32,641 bases of DNA from Candidatus Aminicenantota bacterium. Lineage in GTDB: Bacteria > Acidobacteriota > Aminicenantia > UBA2199. This document shows, piece after piece, positions 32,259 through 32,641 of the stretch (positions within the stretch are counted from its first letter, which is position 1; every line of letters begins with the position of its first letter). The notes below the pieces were generated by a model that saw nothing but the letters and a program-made list of their open reading frames with translations, was not told the DNA's origin and did not search any database. Both the position numbers and the translations under genes were made by a program. The DNA lies in the NCBI GenBank assembly GCA_026393835.1, contig JAPKZK010000068.1:1-32641 (forward strand), read 5' to 3'.

Positions 32259-32641
32259 TGAAGAAGAATCTGTCTTAACTTCTCAACTTCTCAACTTCTG
32301 CTTTTCTGTGGGCAGGTTTTGTTTTTTGTTTGGAATTTTGAGCCTTTACGTTTCGCGGTTTTGGATTTGTTTCGAATTTCGGATTTCGTGCTTCGGATTT
32401 TACTCTCCTACTTCGCGTGTCTTCGCGTTCTTAGCGGCTTATAAAAGCATGCCCACGAATTCCACGAATTTCCACGAAAAACACTGGTCCACAGATTTCA
32501 CATCGCGGTAAGCCGCAACCAAAGTTAAAGCGGCCTCCCTTCGGGAGATGCTAATTAAATTGGGGGGAATTAGGCACCTCCTTATCCCCCCAAACCCCCC
32601 AACCACCACCTTTCCATGTCCCCCTCGCGAAATTATGTCAA
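32241..32641. repeat. terminal low-complexity region with dispersed repeats
   Basis: Contains three ATGATGA copies (32241-32261), CTTCTCAACTTCTCAACTTC (about 32280-32300; reverse relative of 23264-23290), CTTCGCGTGTCTTCGCGTTC (about 32414-32433; relative of 25239-25265), CCACGAATTCCACGAATTTC (about 32453-32473; reverse relative of 23388-23412), a CTCCC-TTC-GGGAG hairpin near 32537-32549, and a C-rich end. No convincing gene. Confidence 0.65.

Noticed and set aside
32248..32511. 87-codon frame at the right end starting in the ATGATGA repeat
   Set aside because: Covers three different low-complexity repeat types; the aromatic-rich product is not protein-like.

Overview
The window is a bacterial chromosome segment with near-even base composition. 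A conserved housekeeping core sits between accessory, repeat-rich ends. The order ispE - tRNA-Gln - prs - rplY - rpsF - rpsR - rplI - dnaB resembles layouts I know from Deltaproteobacteria and Acidobacteria. Combined with two GspG-like pilins, secreted multidomain proteins and abundant intergenic repeats, it would fit an uncultured lineage such as Aminicenantes or an Acidobacteriota relative. That assignment is inference; there is no rRNA gene in the window to settle it.

Layout. 1-2672: the 3' part of an AAA-ATPase-like/PD-(D/E)XK protein converges on a NACHT-type NTPase remnant with pentapeptide repeats. 2797-8779 (+): an MBL-fold hydrolase, ispE running into tRNA-Gln, prs, four ribosomal protein genes with low-complexity tails, and dnaB. 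8869-15040 (+): a sigma-54-type promoter, then pilin, two Wzy_C (O-antigen ligase/pilin glycosyltransferase superfamily) proteins with TPR tails, a second pilin, and a TMTC-like GT-C glycosyltransferase with TPRs. This is a candidate dedicated pilin or surface-glycan modification cassette. 15147-18345 (+): a transglutaminase-like membrane protein, an SGNH hydrolase and a PlsC acyltransferase. Two of these have promoters whose predicted start site falls at or within 1 nt of the start codon (leaderless).

18441-28494 (-): a 1007-residue secreted multidomain protein carrying an in-frame piece of an intergenic repeat, motB and motA, a secreted C69 peptidase, and an operon of a secreted protein, an ABC-2 permease fused to a degenerate ATPase domain, and an XRE regulator. 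28601-29749 (+): a three-gene unit of unknown function ending in a strong terminator.

29766-30727: a nested 21-bp/189-bp repeat array, open as a reading frame, whose stop codon overlaps the start of a second XRE regulator. 31035-31930: a VapBC-like toxin-antitoxin pair between near-identical 30-bp direct repeats. 31942-32258: a small gene followed by the stub of a nucleotidyltransferase-like gene. The rest is low-complexity dispersed repeats.

The most interesting items are the pilin-glycosyltransferase cassette with a terminator buried in its second gene, the helically phased palindrome array next to an XRE gene, the permease/pseudo-ATPase fusion, the recurrent leaderless architecture, and ispE reading through tRNA-Gln.
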